The notes: a model not told the origin generated them from the sequence alone. Counted from the stretch's first letter, positions 10,740 through 23,233 are shown. The stretch: DNA of 64,000 nucleotides from Trichaptum fuscoviolaceum (GCA_910574455.1 CAJSYZ010000002.1:3125671-3189670); one strand, 5' to 3'. Made by a program: numbers and translations.

Positions 10740-12896
10740 ATGGGAGCCTTCCAGGCGGAGGCCAGTTCGAGTTCCGCTTCGTCTACTTTGGACGTTGCTA
10801 GCGCTCACACTAAATATGATGCCGAAGCCGCGCTGGAGCTTGAGCCTATCGACACGCCCTTCCCGTATCAGCCTGAGACGCCTAGAAGTCCACACACGGC
10901 GGCTAAACATCGAAGGCTCGATGGCCTTCTCAACAAAGCACGTTCGCAATTCCCCTTCCTTTACCAACGAGCTCGGACAGGTCTGCTGTATTTGCGAGGA
11001 CCTCGACCCAAAGAAGATCTGCCAGGTGAGAGAATGATTGACTTTGTCGTACAATTGGATCGAAGAAGTGATGTCTTAGTACCTTTATAGACATTGTGCC
11101 CTTTTTGCATTCCATTCGGATAAGAAACTGGTCGTGGAAATGGCCTTACGACCTTGAAGCGGCGTTATTACGGTACACACGTCCATTTACTTCAAAATGG
11201 ATACTGGGAGTCTTGGTAGCCGCCTACATCGTTGCTCTAGCGTTTCTGACGAGAGCCCAATATTATCTTATCCCTTCGGATGCCTGGATAGGATGCACAT
11301 CGACTTACTGGCTGGCAAATGATGGATGCGGCTTGGATGGCGATGGTTGCGCACCTTTCGACGACTCGAGTCTCGACTTTCGATGTCCAGCACAGTGCAC
11401 ATCAGTAACCCTCGCCAACCCGCGAACGATAGGCGCGATTCAAGTCGACGACGTTCCTTTGATTGTTGGTGGTGGTGATGCGAATAAGACGTACAGAGGC
11501 GATTCCTTCATCTGTTCCGCGGCAGTGCACGCGTATGTTCCTCTACATTACACTGAATGTTTCCATTCATTCATTCATTCATTGATTTTATTCTAGGGGC
11601 TTGTTCGGGGACTCAACTGGTGGCTGCGGCACTCTGCAGCTTGTTGGAAACTTTACGAATTTCCTGCCACTGACGTCCCACGGTTTGACATCAGCAGCCT
11701 TTCCTACCATATTCCCGCTTTCCTTCGTCTTCTCGTCAGGATCACCATTCTCCCACTGTACCGACCTCAGAGATTATGCACTTGTACTCAATATCCTTGT
11801 AACTGCATTCCTCTTCCTGGTCCTCAGACCAAAACCGATCTTCTTGTACTGGTGCCTTGTTTGCATCGGCTTCTGGCATGTGACACTCTTCTCTCAACCA
11901 CGAGATTACCCTCCTCCGCTCGACCAAGCCTTTGCTACCTTCCTTCCAACACTGTATGTGGCTTACGCCTTCTGGCGCCTTTCCTTCCGATTCACTCTGC
12001 CAACATTTGCGAAGGCTCCCATTGAACGGACTGTTTGGTACATCGGAGCTTTCTGGCCTGGTGTATTGTTTAATATTATCACAGACAAAATACCAGTGGG
12101 CCGGCTTGTCGCTAGTGACATCCGGGAAGCTAAGGGAGCATTGGCGGACGTGATAATTATTGCTATTGTCGTCTTTTTCCTCGTCCTCAATCAAGTTCGG
12201 GTTATACGGAAGACCGGTTATTTCTACCAATACCTCTCATGGTACATCCTTGGTGGCCTCATCGCGTTGGTACTTTCTCAGTTGCCTGGATTGCAACTGC
12301 GTTTACACCACTATATCGCGGCGATGGCCTTGATGCCTCTGACTGGATTTTCGACTCGATTATCTGCGATTTGTCAAGCATTCCTTCTTGGAATGTTCTT
12401 GAATGGTGTCGCAGCTTTTGACTTCGATTCTATCCTCCAGACGGCAGCAGATGTGAGTATTGCGTCGTTTTGTCAATAAAGCACTGGTGACTTACGTTAA
12501 CGTAGCTCCGACGCGATGCACCACAAGGCTCTGTTCTCCCCTCGTTTGAAACTAATGCAACGAACTATAATTCTTCCATATCTCTCTCCAACCAGACAAT
12601 TCTCTGGGGTTCCATCCCTGACGCTCTATTGAATGAAGGATGGGACAGCTTTGCCTTGCTGATCGACGATGTTGAGAGATACGTTGGTGATGCTGTGAAT
12701 TTCTCTCTTGCGTCACTTCAAGAAGGCATTCCCCACTTCTTCCGCCTAGCGGTCAGTACTTTGTATCGTTCAACTCCTAACCGACTGACTTAAATTCCTT
12801 CAGTATCAAAACAACGGAGTTAGCGGAGACTTTACGAAAGCTGCAACTTTGTTTCCCAATGGCACATGGGCCGACCCCCTTAAAGGACCTTCTTAA
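10740..12896 (+). CDS. LCCL domain-containing multi-pass membrane protein
   Basis: About 640 residues in five exons. A soluble N-terminus (about 120 residues) leads to a first membrane segment (WILGVLVAAYIVALAFLT). A lumenal or extracellular LCCL domain follows with its cysteines (WIGCTSTYWLANDGCG, CPAQC) and the hallmark ICSAAVHAGLFGD ... GGCGTLQLVG. Then come several membrane helices (LNILVTAFLFLVLRP, FLYWCLVCIGFWHVTLFS, IIIAIVVFFLVLNQV) and an N-glycosylation-rich C-terminus (NATNYNSSISLSNQT). Fungal proteins of this architecture are conserved but have no established function. Splicing of the first intron restores PKEDLPDIVPFLHS. I start at 10740 because upstream in-frame codons look like leader. 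Confidence 0.85.
11564..11584 (+). repeat. Short ATTC microsatellite inside an intron
   Basis: About five tandem ATTC units between a GTATGT donor and a TTCTAG acceptor in the LCCL gene. It lies entirely within the intron, so it does not affect the protein. Confidence 0.8.
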
Positions 12897-13277
12897 TTAG
12901 TTTTTGCTCGTTTTACTCACTTTCCTCTGTAGGTTGTGTCATTATAATAGGATACCACATTTTTTCTCGACTTGCCTTGTGCATATTGGTCAGGACACTA
13001 CAAAATATTGCATATGTACATCCATGTTCTACTACATAATAAATATACCAGCGTACTGCAAGAGACTGCAAGCGAGATTTCTAGCCCAAGATAAACTTTA
13101 AGCTTTCCCGACACGTGGAGAACACATCCGCGGTAAATAAAGACATGTGTATAAAAACAGTTCCATACCATGTCCGGTCTTACCTTACTACTTCTTGCCC
13201 CATCACCTGCGCTGCGGTCTGCCTCACATTTTCATATCTTCTACACTCATTCTTGCCTTATACACACGACATTCCCA
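12897..13277. promoter_or_regulatory. Intergenic, 381 bp, TATA box for the zinc-finger gene
   Basis: AT-rich 3' region of the LCCL gene followed by a clear TATAAAAAC motif at about 13150-13158, some 125 bp before the start codon at 13278. Overlapping short frames in the interval have no coding character. Confidence 0.45.
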
Positions 13278-14119
13278 ATGCGAAACCATCCAACTCGTCC
13301 GAAGCAGCCAAAGTTCCAAGATCCTCAACGTACGGAACTGTTCTCTCTTCGAGTGGCATGGTTGGTTAATCTACTGCAGATTTCTCATATGTCGACAGTC
13401 TCAAGAAATGGTACTGCAAAATATGCTCCACCTCCAGGGATAACGACGCCCTCTCTGCGCAAAACGCTATGAAACATGAAAAATCGGCTTCTCATCGGCA
13501 AAAACTGAACGATCTGTCTGCCTGGGGCGTGCAACCCGAGCTTGATGCCTGGATTAGGGCGGATGAGTACTGTGGTCTTATGGAAAGCAAACTAGTGGAG
13601 CGGGTCGATCACATCGACCAACTAGGGGACTTGATACCTTTCTGGAGGCAGCAGGTCGAGGCGGCGAACCATGGTGTCGACTTGCGTTTCGAAGACTTCC
13701 TGAATTCGCTTGCGCAGTCCCGTAAGGCGGGTTTGTCATGGGACGTGCCGATTCCTGACTGGGCCGCCGCACAGCCAACGCCTAATCATGAGGCTGAAAA
13801 TCGCTATGCATCGAAGGCGGCTGTCCGTGCCCGCGAAAATCGGAGCAGTGCAGTATCGATTGAAGAAGCGGCGCAGCGCCATTGGGTGCCTGCGGGCCCG
13901 AGTCACGAGAATTCGTCCCAAACCGACTTCATGTTCGTGGAGGAGATAGCACTGCGCTCTTCTGTCGATGACGAGAGGAAAGAGAGGCTTCATGCGTTCT
14001 ACAAGGTTCGTTTTCTTCATCGCGACCGTGGTGGGGATTGTTAATTTTTATTGCAGATCCCAACGAATGAAAAGATCGAGAGGATCGAGCAGCTCATCCG
14101 CGCTCTGAAGGCAGCGTGA
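13278..14119 (+). CDS. U1-type (matrin-like) C2H2 zinc-finger protein, 246 aa
   Basis: Three exons, 13278-13329, 13380-14005 and 14057-14119. They join in frame to 246 residues; the first intron is 50 nt. The spliced N-terminus reads MRNHPTRPKQPKFQDPQ, then HFSYVDSLKKWYCKICSTSR ... KHEKSASHRQKL. Two cysteines two apart and two histidines five apart (C-x2-C-x16-H-x5-H) make a U1-like zinc finger, typically a double-stranded RNA or protein contact module in splicing-linked proteins. The rest is helical and charged with no other domain I can name, ending KIERIEQLIRALKAA. Without intron 1 the finger is lost, which supports this model. The role is unknown. Confidence 0.75.
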
Positions 14120-14563
14120 AGAACTGGCTACAGAACTCGATGATCGACACCCTTATGACCCCATACGAATATTTTCACGACACACAGGCATATGCATAAC
14201 AGCTGCACAAAGCACACTCAAGAAGTAATGGCTAGGAGATTATTATATTGTACTTTGATTTGTATTATTTTCCCAGCATGTAATCTGGTTGTAGTACTTG
14301 CGGTTTTTTCATCGCATGTATTATTTTGACATGGCTGTTCAGCTTTGCAGAACACGGTCGACGGCCAAGCCCGTGCGTGCCAGTGCGTGCCAAGCGGTCG
14401 GGGACCGGGGTGACTAAACTCGGACACACAATCAGGGACACTGTCGAAAGTGGAGAGGCGGTGACGAGTGTTCATTCATACATACATAGGGAAGGAAGCG
14501 AAGGCTGCCATTTGCATCCTTCTCTCTTACCACCATCATCCCTTCTCTAAGACTCCTCGAACA
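14120..14563. other. Intergenic, 444 bp
   Basis: 3' region of the zinc-finger gene and promoter of the WW gene. Short frames on both strands are not coding-like. A CATACATACATA tract lies near 14475. Nothing else seen. Confidence 0.35.
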
Positions 14564-15390
14564 ATGGGCGACGAAAGACCTTTACCTTACGGCTGGGCCA
14601 AAGAGTTCGATCAGAACTACCAGCAGTACTACTATGTATGCGCCAATGTATGCATCTGTGACATATACGTCTAGCTGACTTCGAACAATCTAGGTTGATA
14701 CTAAAGCCAATCCTCCTCGCTCAATATGGGTTCATCCTCTCGAAGATGAACAATACCTGAAAGAACACCCCGAGGCTCGCGAGAAGTCCTCAAGTTCACG
14801 ATACGCACCTCCTGATACCCGGCCGCCCAATTCTCGGCCCGCGGAATCGTCCAGCACGCTTGTTAGCGACTCGAGGAACTCAGGACAGTCATCGGGTAGG
14901 CTGGAGCGCAAAGAGAAGAAGTCGTTCTTCGGAAAGCTAAAGGACAAAGCAATCGGTACTAAAGAAGAGAGGGAAGCCGCGAGGCTTGCGGAGCAGAGAA
15001 TGATGGAAGAGCGCCGGAGGCGAGCGCTGGCTGCGCAGCAGCAACGCCAACAGGCGTATGCGCAACAGCAGCAATCATATGGATATGGTCCTCAACCAGG
15101 TGCCGGCGGAGGCTATTATCCTCAGCAAGGTAGCTATTATGCACCACAAGCTCCTCCGCCTCGCCGCTCTGGTTTCGGAGGCGGTGGTCTGGCATTGCCA
15201 CTCGTCGGAGGTCTTGCGGGTGGCTTGCTGCTGGGGGAGGCTATCGATGGTTCGTGGTCTCGCACTCTTGTCATCTTATGAAACTCATGAAAAAAAAAAT
15301 GCAGGTTTTGGCGGCGATGGCGGTGGTGACTTCGGCGGTGACGGTGGCGGAGACTTTGGAGGTGGCGATTTTGGAGGGGGTGATTTCTAG
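14564..15390 (+). CDS. WW domain protein with a Gly-Asp-Phe-rich tail
   Basis: Three exons joined at 14635/14694 and near 15250/15305, about 240 residues. The WW domain is at the very N-terminus: PLPYGWAKEFDQNYQQYYYV (first signature Trp) then DTKANPPRSIWVHP (second Trp and Pro), which binds proline-rich ligands. A charged linker (KKSFFGKLKDKAIGTKEERE) is followed by a Gln/Tyr/Pro-rich stretch, a hydrophobic glycine patch (LALPLVGGLAGGLLLGEAID), and a tail of GGGDFGG-type repeats to the stop. This layout is common in basidiomycete WW proteins of unknown role. The glycine patch could embed in or pack against membranes, but that is inference. Confidence 0.8.
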
Positions 15391-15743
15391 CCTGCATTCT
15401 GCATGCCCTAGCAAACTGTCACCTTCTTTCGCGTTGGGGGCCGCCAGAACGCATATAACTCGGAATGTGCTATTCGAGTATACTATACCATGTACTAATA
15501 TTGTCCAGTCGAGTACTCATTTCATGTTGTTTGTTGTCTTGTATGTCTCTTTTGTAACCTAGCGTTGGTCTCAACTATACATCTAGCTGAGCTGGTGTGT
15601 TAAAGAAACATTATTCGCATACATATGTTGCATAAAGATATCTGACGCGTGCGTGCCGTGCCGGATTGAGAGCTTGAAGCGCGTCTGCAGGCACACAGGA
15701 ATCCACGTACGTCGCGTAGGGTGCAGTTGTTCTTTCGTACCCC
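15391..15743. other. Intergenic, 353 bp, upstream of TRAPPC8
   Basis: 3' region of the WW gene and promoter of the Trs85 gene. No TATA box or gene seen. Confidence 0.35.
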
Positions 15744-18700
15744 ATGCCGCCTCCTCTTCCGTTTTCATTAAGCCCTCATGTCTGTGTCCTACCTTCGAAA
15801 GACTTGATAGATTTGTTATCCGCAGCTTCTCTGCCACCATTGCAGAATGTCTTACAATCATTCTCACCCCTTCCCCAAAGTAGGCGTTCTGACTGATTTA
15901 TGGAGTATTTCTTACTGATACAAATCTTATTGCTCAGTCACTACACGGACTACACAACTGACAACTGTTCAACATGATAACTTTGCTCTGCGATTCTCGG
16001 ATCTATTGGAAGTAGAGGCTGCCTGCAAAGAGGACGAGGAACAACGTGCTGGCAGATTCATCGACTGGGTGACCTCTCGCATAAGCCGGCGGAGCGACCG
16101 GTGGGTAAAGGAAGTAGAGAAACTAGAGGATAACGGGAAAGGCTTGCATACACCTAATGAAGGCCGTACTCCTTGGTGGGAGGAACTTCGAAAATGTACG
16201 GAAGGAGATCTTGTCCCGTTGCGTTCGGAAGGATGGAATCATCCTGTTTCTAGTATGTCTTGCTCGCTAATTGAACAGAACTTTAATGAACTTACTACTG
16301 TACATGATACAGTCATCTATGCCGTGTCGACAAACACTCCGAACCCTTTACAGGTTTTACAGAACTTGACGACACGCCAAACGGAACTGCCATCATGGGT
16401 AGATTCAGTCCGTTTCCTCTATGTGCTCGTCATACATACGGAAACTTCTCTACTGAGCGACGATGAGTGAGTCAAGTCAGTGCTTCATTTTGTCTAGCTT
16501 ATTGAAGATGGTCAGGGCCAATGCATTATTTAACGCTGTCAAGAAGATATATGGCCTCAACACCTATCTTCTTCGGCTATCGGCCCCTTCACCTCCACCT
16601 CCCCCCGTACCTATCCCAGCGTTGTTCCCTCGTCTACCTTCCCCTACACATCAGAATGGACAACAACAGTCTATTCAGAATACTGAAAAGGTTCAATCGC
16701 CCACAACTGAGACGACTCCTGGCCTTCCCGTTAACTCAATCCGCATGTGTGAGGTGGACATTCAAGAGACGGCACGCTTTGTGCGGGATTTCGTCACCAC
16801 AGGCTTGATACCTTGGATGGAAAAATGTGTCGTTGATTGGAACGAAGCTGTAAGGTTACCGGTATACAGCAATGGCCTATTAACGAACGTTATTCCGATA
16901 TAGTACAGCAACAACCGTCGATTACCATCTCGTCTTTTTTCAACTACGCGCAAATTCTTCGGGTCCTCGTATTCATCGTCCTCAACGCCTCCGCCGGCCT
17001 CGACATCCTATGCGGCGAGCTCATACTCGAATTCCTCGGCGTCCGTCAGCACTTCCAATGGGACAAATACACCTATGCAGCAGCGCAGGTTGGCCGAGTT
17101 CGCGACCATGCTAGGAGACTTCAAGCTGGCTGTGAGTGTATGGGAGTCTTTGAGGAAAGAGACACGAGGAGCTTGTGGATCTGTGCGTATACAAAACTCA
17201 CTAAATGCCTTGTAACAATTGCTGATTTCCAGGACAGGAAATCTTGCCCTTTCTCCTTTCTCCTTCTCAAGCGGTCCAATTACATGCTTCTCATGCTATC
17301 TCGACACTTTTGAACGCCAATAGTGAACACTCTGCGAGTGCCCTTGTCCGTTGTCTGACATATGCGGTTCGCTGGGAATTGGGTATCTCGATAGGTGACT
17401 TCCTCAGCGACGTGATGGAGGGTGAAAGGTGGCTTATTTGGGCGGCCGGTAATGTAATTTTTGTCGTTGCATGTATTATTTGCTTTTTCACTGATTGGAC
17501 CCTCAGGCAGAAGAAGCCCCTGCAGCATTGATGCTCGCACATGCTGCATCGTTGAGTTTGCGTAAAGGATGCATCAGGCGAGCTGCCATGTTATATTTTA
17601 TAGCAGCTCGAAGGCTCGTTAGGATTGGTATTGTGAGTGGGCGGTCCTGTACAAAATGAGGACAGTCGTTGACTACTTATTGTGAAGAAACCCATCACAC
17701 TGTATCTCCTACAAAGGGCGGATTTCTTGTATCGTCTGCCACCAGAGAAACAGTTGTCCCCGCTGTTCGCACATGCAGAGGACAGACGTGACGGCGAAAT
17801 CGTTACATTCGACGCCATAGTATCTGGCATCGAACACTCCCTTGGTATGATCATATCCTCGCCGAAGCTAGTTGTCTGAAATAATCATTAGTTACCAAGG
17901 TCGCCTAATGTATAGCTCCGGCGAAACCGAAAAGGCTATTCGACTGTTTCTTGGCCTTCTTCGTGGCTCAACGAACGAAATTGCCATGACTGCCCCAGAA
18001 TCGTTTTCAAGCGAAGGTGAAAACATTGATAGAATTTACATAGATGATTTCCGAGATATTTTTCAGGTGACTCGACTTGCTCAGGAGCGATGATGATGTT
18101 CTAACATTTTTGTCAGCATTTCATTAGCACTGCTGGAGCAAATGCTATCCCTCCTGACCTGAAACTTCCATTTGCATTTTCTCGACCAAAAGCAGTTGAA
18201 GTCCGCTTTCGAGATGAGCGCATTGCCTCAGACGTTCCCGTCTGGGAGGAACGAGAGCAGCAATGGAGGGATTTCTGGAAGACAAGAGGGAAAGAGACCC
18301 TCGATACAAGTGTGAAGCCTTACGCAGGCGGTGCGTGTTGATGTTCTTGGATCTTTCTATAATGTTGACGCGGAAAACATATATCTGCAGACGACTTTTA
18401 TGTTGATATTCCCCTTTTCAACCCTCTGAATGTGGCCATAACGCTCTCTAATGTAACATTGACGGTCGAAACAGAAGGAGGATCCGAGAACAGCATTCAG
18501 GTCGAAATCATAGATGAAATCTTGCTTAGCGCGAAGCAAACGCAAACGGTGCGTAGAACTCGTTCACGAAGACGGTAGCATATCTGAGTCCCTTGACAGG
18601 TTACAATATCCATCACACCAAAGCAACCTTGTACAGTGACTGTCACTCATCTACGATATAAATTCCTTGGTCTTCTACCTACCTCCGAATCATTGGCCGT

Positions 18701-20643
18701 TCGTGGCCGAAGACTCCAAGAGACAGCCCTGGAACGCCAGAGTAAAGTCTATGCTCCCGATGTCTTCCCAATAGTGCAAATACAGGCGTGCAACCGGCGA
18801 ATAGATGCAGCATTCACCGATGATATAACCCCAATTCTAGCTCATGGGGAGAATGTAACCATGAGCATGCGCCTCGAGAATGTCGGCGCGAAAGATGTTG
18901 GGGAAATCTGGCTTATACATGCACTCGACGACGAGCTATGGCAAGGAACATATGCGGGAAAATTAGGTGAGTTCGCTTATGTATGATACTAAAATGCATA
19001 TTTGACTGAGTTTTCGAAGGAGGTGACACCCACGAGGACTCGAATACACTCAAGATTGAAAACTCTATACTTCCACCCTCACCACTGAGTATACCCCTAC
19101 CTCCTAGTGACGACACCCCTGTTCTACGTAAGGGCAGTTCCATAGACATTCCTCTAGTATATCACGCCGGTCAAATAGGGGAACGCCGCCTTTATTTTTT
19201 ACTTGTATTCCGAGAGGTAATGCATGGATTCTGGGTATCATGTTAATCTTATTAACGGAGTTGCAGGCTGCATATAACACATTCCGTTTCGTATCACTGA
19301 AACGAACTTTCAGCATTCGACCACTCCTTAACGTCTCTGCTAGCTCTAGGCCAAGCCTTGATCCAACTCATCCTTATCTTTTGGACATTTCCATTGAAAA
19401 CGTGAGCACCTCTGCGGAAGTGCAGGTGCGAAAGCTTTCGACCTTAAGTCCAACGTGGATGTGCACCTCGACCCTTCCTTTAGCTTCGTAAGTTTGATGA
19501 ATCTCCCCATTAAATGTCTATGAACCGTTTTTTAGAAGCATCCTGTCGGCGAGTCAGATGCTACACTCTACACTCCAGGCAAAGATACGTGACGATACCA
19601 TGAACAATCGGGCGACAATCGCCTATGCCGTCGAGAAGCTTTCTGGAGTTCTGAGAGGCCAGCCTGTATCTATCACAGATCCACCGTTAATCGATCTTCT
19701 GTGCTCCCATCTTAATGAGGTCAGCGAAGTCATTTCCTCGTCACTACCCCTACTTAACGATCTTCAGGACCTATCAAAGTCAAGACTGACATCTGATTGC
19801 TTGCGTACATTGTTAATTGCCGAACGTCGCCGTCTTGTCCACAGATACCTCAAAGACAATCATCCTCATTTACCGCATACATCTCTTCCGTACATTTTCC
19901 CATTGTATCATCCATCATCCGTCGACATTGTTGTGCACTGGGAACTTCCTGACCAGGCACGCTCGGGATACTTGTTGAGTACGGGACTGTTCCTGGGAGC
20001 AGAACACGCTGCGTTGGAGGACGTCATACATGATGTCCGAGAGGCGAAACCAAAGCGAAATATGTTCGCAGAAACGGCTCGAGAAAGGGAGGAGATACTT
20101 GATGCTATCAGGGCGAGTGAATGGAACATGGAGATGAACCCAATAGTCACTTTCGTTTCCTGCTTAGGAACAGTGATGCATGATTTTGCGAGCGGGTGTG
20201 TCCTCTCAAATACATCGTGAAGTCTCCCGTGACTAACCTATACATATAGACCTTGCACAGTGCCCATTGCGTTCGACTTTCGTAATTTCTCCACGACACA
20301 TGACGCACGATTCATCTTGCGCCTTTCCAATCCAGAGATGGATTCTTCCCCTCCCAGCCTCCTTTCTCCATTATATTCCGGTCGGTTAAGTCGGAAGGGC
20401 GAGCTCGGTCCTGGGAAAGGGACCACATTGACGGTGAAGATGCAGGTCCGGCAACCTGGAGCCTACTCCATCAGCAACTGGCGAACGGAAACGGAAGTCC
20501 TGGAGGATGTCAGTCAAGAAACGGAGGATGCTGGTGGCCCGCAATCAACACCAAAATCCAGGAAACGTTTAGTTCGAAGGAGATATACGGACTTACCATC
20601 ACGCACGAATACGATTATCATTACTGTACTGCAGAGGATTTAA
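15744..20643 (+). CDS. TRS85: TRAPP complex subunit TRAPPC8/Trs85
   Basis: About 1,300 residues in many short exons. Trs85/TRAPPC8 is the defining subunit of TRAPPIII, the Rab1/Ypt1 exchange factor for ER-Golgi traffic and autophagosome formation. I place the start at 15744 because that frame gives [18 protein letters not shown] and a continuous LQSFSPLPQ that joins across the intron 15880-15937 to [20 protein letters not shown], the expected N-terminus of the family. The core has [35 protein letters not shown] and [19 protein letters not shown]. The C-terminal half carries beta-sandwich repeats with [15 protein letters not shown]. Other ATGs in the first exon lead to early stops. Confidence 0.88.
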
Positions 20644-20991
20644 TGTCGCTTATAGATTTGTTGTTCGGTGGGAGTAGAGAGGCAATTACATGCTTTGCAA
20701 ACAAGGCGTTTGGCGGGACTGTTAGAACAAAGTCCCTGAAGATATGAGAACAATACAACGCATACCTACTGTCAGACATCGTAAGAAGTAGTGCGAGTAT
20801 ATGTATTGTGATACAGAAAAGCGAGAAGTACTAGTGTCAGTAAATAGGATGGAGGGGGGCAAAGACGATTGATCCGCGGTGCTATCGTAAAGCTTAAATT
20901 ACAAATATGTCAGAATTTAGAGGCAGTAACACATCAGCTAGAATAGAAATTTGATAAGCCACTCATCACTGAATCTTGCTAACAGATAACA
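20644..20991. other. Convergent intergenic, 348 bp
   Basis: Between the stops of the Trs85 gene (+) and the triple Myb-like gene (-). It should contain both 3' ends. No gene or repeat seen. Confidence 0.4.
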
Positions 20992-22789
20992 CTAGATTCT
21001 ATCGTCATCGGGTCTGTGTTTCCCTTCGGAAATGCTCTCTTTGCGTGCCGCCCAACTCGGCCTTCCGCGTTGCTTTGATACGACTCGCTGTCGCTCCTCT
21101 TCCCTTTTCATGTATTTCCTTGCGAGTTTGTCTATATCTAAGGGAACGGTGAGTATGTAGGTTCATATCACTTGTACTAAACAACCTGCCTTTCCGTTTT
21201 CTACGATAAAATTCTCTCCACGACGCTGGTGTTCTCTTGGGATACTGAAACCGTTTGCATCAAAAAATGGCCTGCCTGATGAATGTCGCATGAATGAATC
21301 ATACCATTGGATAGAAGTCATTCCATTCCATTTTTCCTGTCTTCAACCAGTTGGGCTTCGTGACTATATACTTCGCGAGTACACGCGATTCGGCATTTGT
21401 GAAGGCCGTACCAGGTTCTCCTAGCTCCTCGTCTTCATCTGTTGACCCTATTCCATTACTATCATCATATTGACCGTCACTTTCTTCACTTGCACTTTCT
21501 GCGGACTTGGAATCTGAACTTTCAGCATAATTAGGCCTCTTAAGTTTCTGAGGACTCAAGCTTTCGTTTGCTGTTATGGATACCCCTGCTTTCCATGAGC
21601 GAATAACCTCCACACGGTCCTCATCATCGAGTTCTGTCAAAAGCAACATCTTATCTGCTACATCCTCATGCCGAGACCAGTATGTTCGCCAAGAGAGGGA
21701 AGTATGATTAGGCGCCTGATGAAGAAAGCCTGAGAATGTGTATAAAACAAAGATATGTTCACTAACCTTCTCAGCTAGAAGCTCGCATAAATCGCCTTTC
21801 GTAAGATCAGGATTTCGCGCAAGGTCATAAGCTATGCGTTTGTAGAAGAATCGTGCATCGGCGTCGGTAAACCTTCGTGTACCACGATGGTCCGAGGTGT
21901 TTGTATCTACGAGTGGTGGTGAAGGAGACCGTGAGGGTGCAGCAGGAAGCCCGGTGTTCGCGTCAATGGCGACGCCAGTTGGAACAGTCGCGAGGAAGCC
22001 GGCGCCAGGAGTACTAGCCAAACTATTCAAAGTTCTTCGCCGGGAAACTGAAGAGGCACGGTCTGTTTCCGTAGGTGTTGCATCTTTCTTGACTTTAGCA
22101 GCTCTCGACTTGGCATTTGAGCTTGAAGCTGAAGCTTGCTGTTTCTTCTTCACGTTCGGGTTGATGTCACTTGATACGCTTCTCGCCGGCGTCTCGGATT
22201 GTCGCGCCTTCTTGCGTACATGTTGGTCATCATTTACGGGCGTAGGTGTCTCGCGTTCAGTTTTGATGCTTGAAGGTAGATTGCGAGCACGGATAGCGAC
22301 TACGATAGCATCAATTCTGGGCTTGTTTTCGAGATAGTAATCCTTCCAAGCGAACGCTGCGATGCCATTGTGCTAATTGTCAAGGTAAAGTTAGATGACT
22401 GAGGATATTCAACAGAGCAAGCCACATACACCATGCAAACTCTCAAGAGCCGCTTTGTATGTAAAGCCTCTCGCCGTCTGCTCGTATATTATTTGTGCAA
22501 GCGTGTTATCGTCGGATGCTTGAGGAACGGGTATTTGTACTTGAGGCTGGAACGGAGGGGTGTAGTGAGTTTGCTGCAACTGCATCACGGCCGCGACTGC
22601 CGCCATAACCGCGTCTTGACCCTGGTAGGTGCCGTTTTGTTGAGTGCTCGGGTAAGGGGCAGCGCTTCCGCTTTGTAGTTGATGCAATGGTGGGCTTGCT
22701 GCTGCTGGAGGAGGGGTGTAGAACGAAGGTCTTGACGCGTTGTCGGGGACGTGGCCATTTTTTCCGTTGACTTCGTTGCTCGTCATCAT
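20992..22789 (-). CDS. Protein with three Myb/Rap1-like (TERF2IP-type) modules
   Basis: About 490 residues. Three similar helical modules each end in Trp-x2-(Tyr/Phe)-aromatic. The first (about residues 90-140) closes with AFAWKDYYLENKPRID. The second has RRFTDADARFFYKRIAYDLA ... APNHTSLSWRTYWSRHED. The third has AFTNAESRVLAKYIV ... RTPASWREFYRRKRKDID. The middle one is closest to the Rap1/TERF2IP Myb domain, a DNA- or protein-binding three-helix fold. Between modules 1 and 2 lies a Lys/Ser/Ala-rich disordered stretch; before module 3 an acidic one (SEESDGQYDDSN). Introns: the LHG/HNG join (GGT before GTATGT) and a GC-AG intron at 21138-21189, which alone keeps the C-terminal frame open to RPDDDRI. 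The 22790-22792 codon is TTG, so I use ATG at 22789. A telomeric or chromatin role is inference. Confidence 0.75.
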
Positions 22790-23233
22790 CAACAGCGGGC
22801 GGGCGGCGGCGGCGGGAAGTAAGAGGTGCTGTGAATGGCAGCGACAATGCTTGAAATTTCTAAGTCCTCTCAGTGCCTTATTCCACGCTCCGTAGGCTTA
22901 CGTAGTACTACGCAGGGTTGGGTGCCCAAGAAGGAAATAACCGCCAGCGCCTCACGTTGGGCACACATGCATTCATACCACCATGAACGTCGTCGTCGTC
23001 GGCGGCATCCAGCGTTCGTCGCTGTGCTCGGCTACGCGCTCAGGCAAATAGGCGCTGGTGAAGACTTCCAATAGCTTCTCATAGGTCCGGTGTGCGGTGT
23101 TGCTTGATCCGTTCTACCTCGCCGTCACGTGGTGAGCGTGTAAACTGCTTAAGAGGCGGCACAAACGGGTTCCGTCCGACTGCACCTGTCGTCGCTGTGA
23201 GGAAAGAGTGTCCGTTTGTCGACGACAACGATA
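22790..23233. promoter_or_regulatory. Divergent promoter, 444 bp, with an E-box
   Basis: Between the triple Myb-like gene (-) and the methylmalonate-semialdehyde dehydrogenase (+). A CACGTG palindrome sits at 23127-23132, about 100 bp before the dehydrogenase start; bHLH factors of the Cbf1 type bind this sequence in fungi. Short frames on both strands are not coding-like. Confidence 0.4.

Noticed and set aside
20644..20991. Possible gene between TRAPPC8 and the triple Myb-like gene
   Set aside because: Both neighbours end into it and no open frame of note occurs; it is ordinary 3' sequence.
23127..23132. E-box as proof of co-regulation of both divergent genes
   Set aside because: CACGTG is frequent by chance and nothing here shows which, if either, gene it serves.
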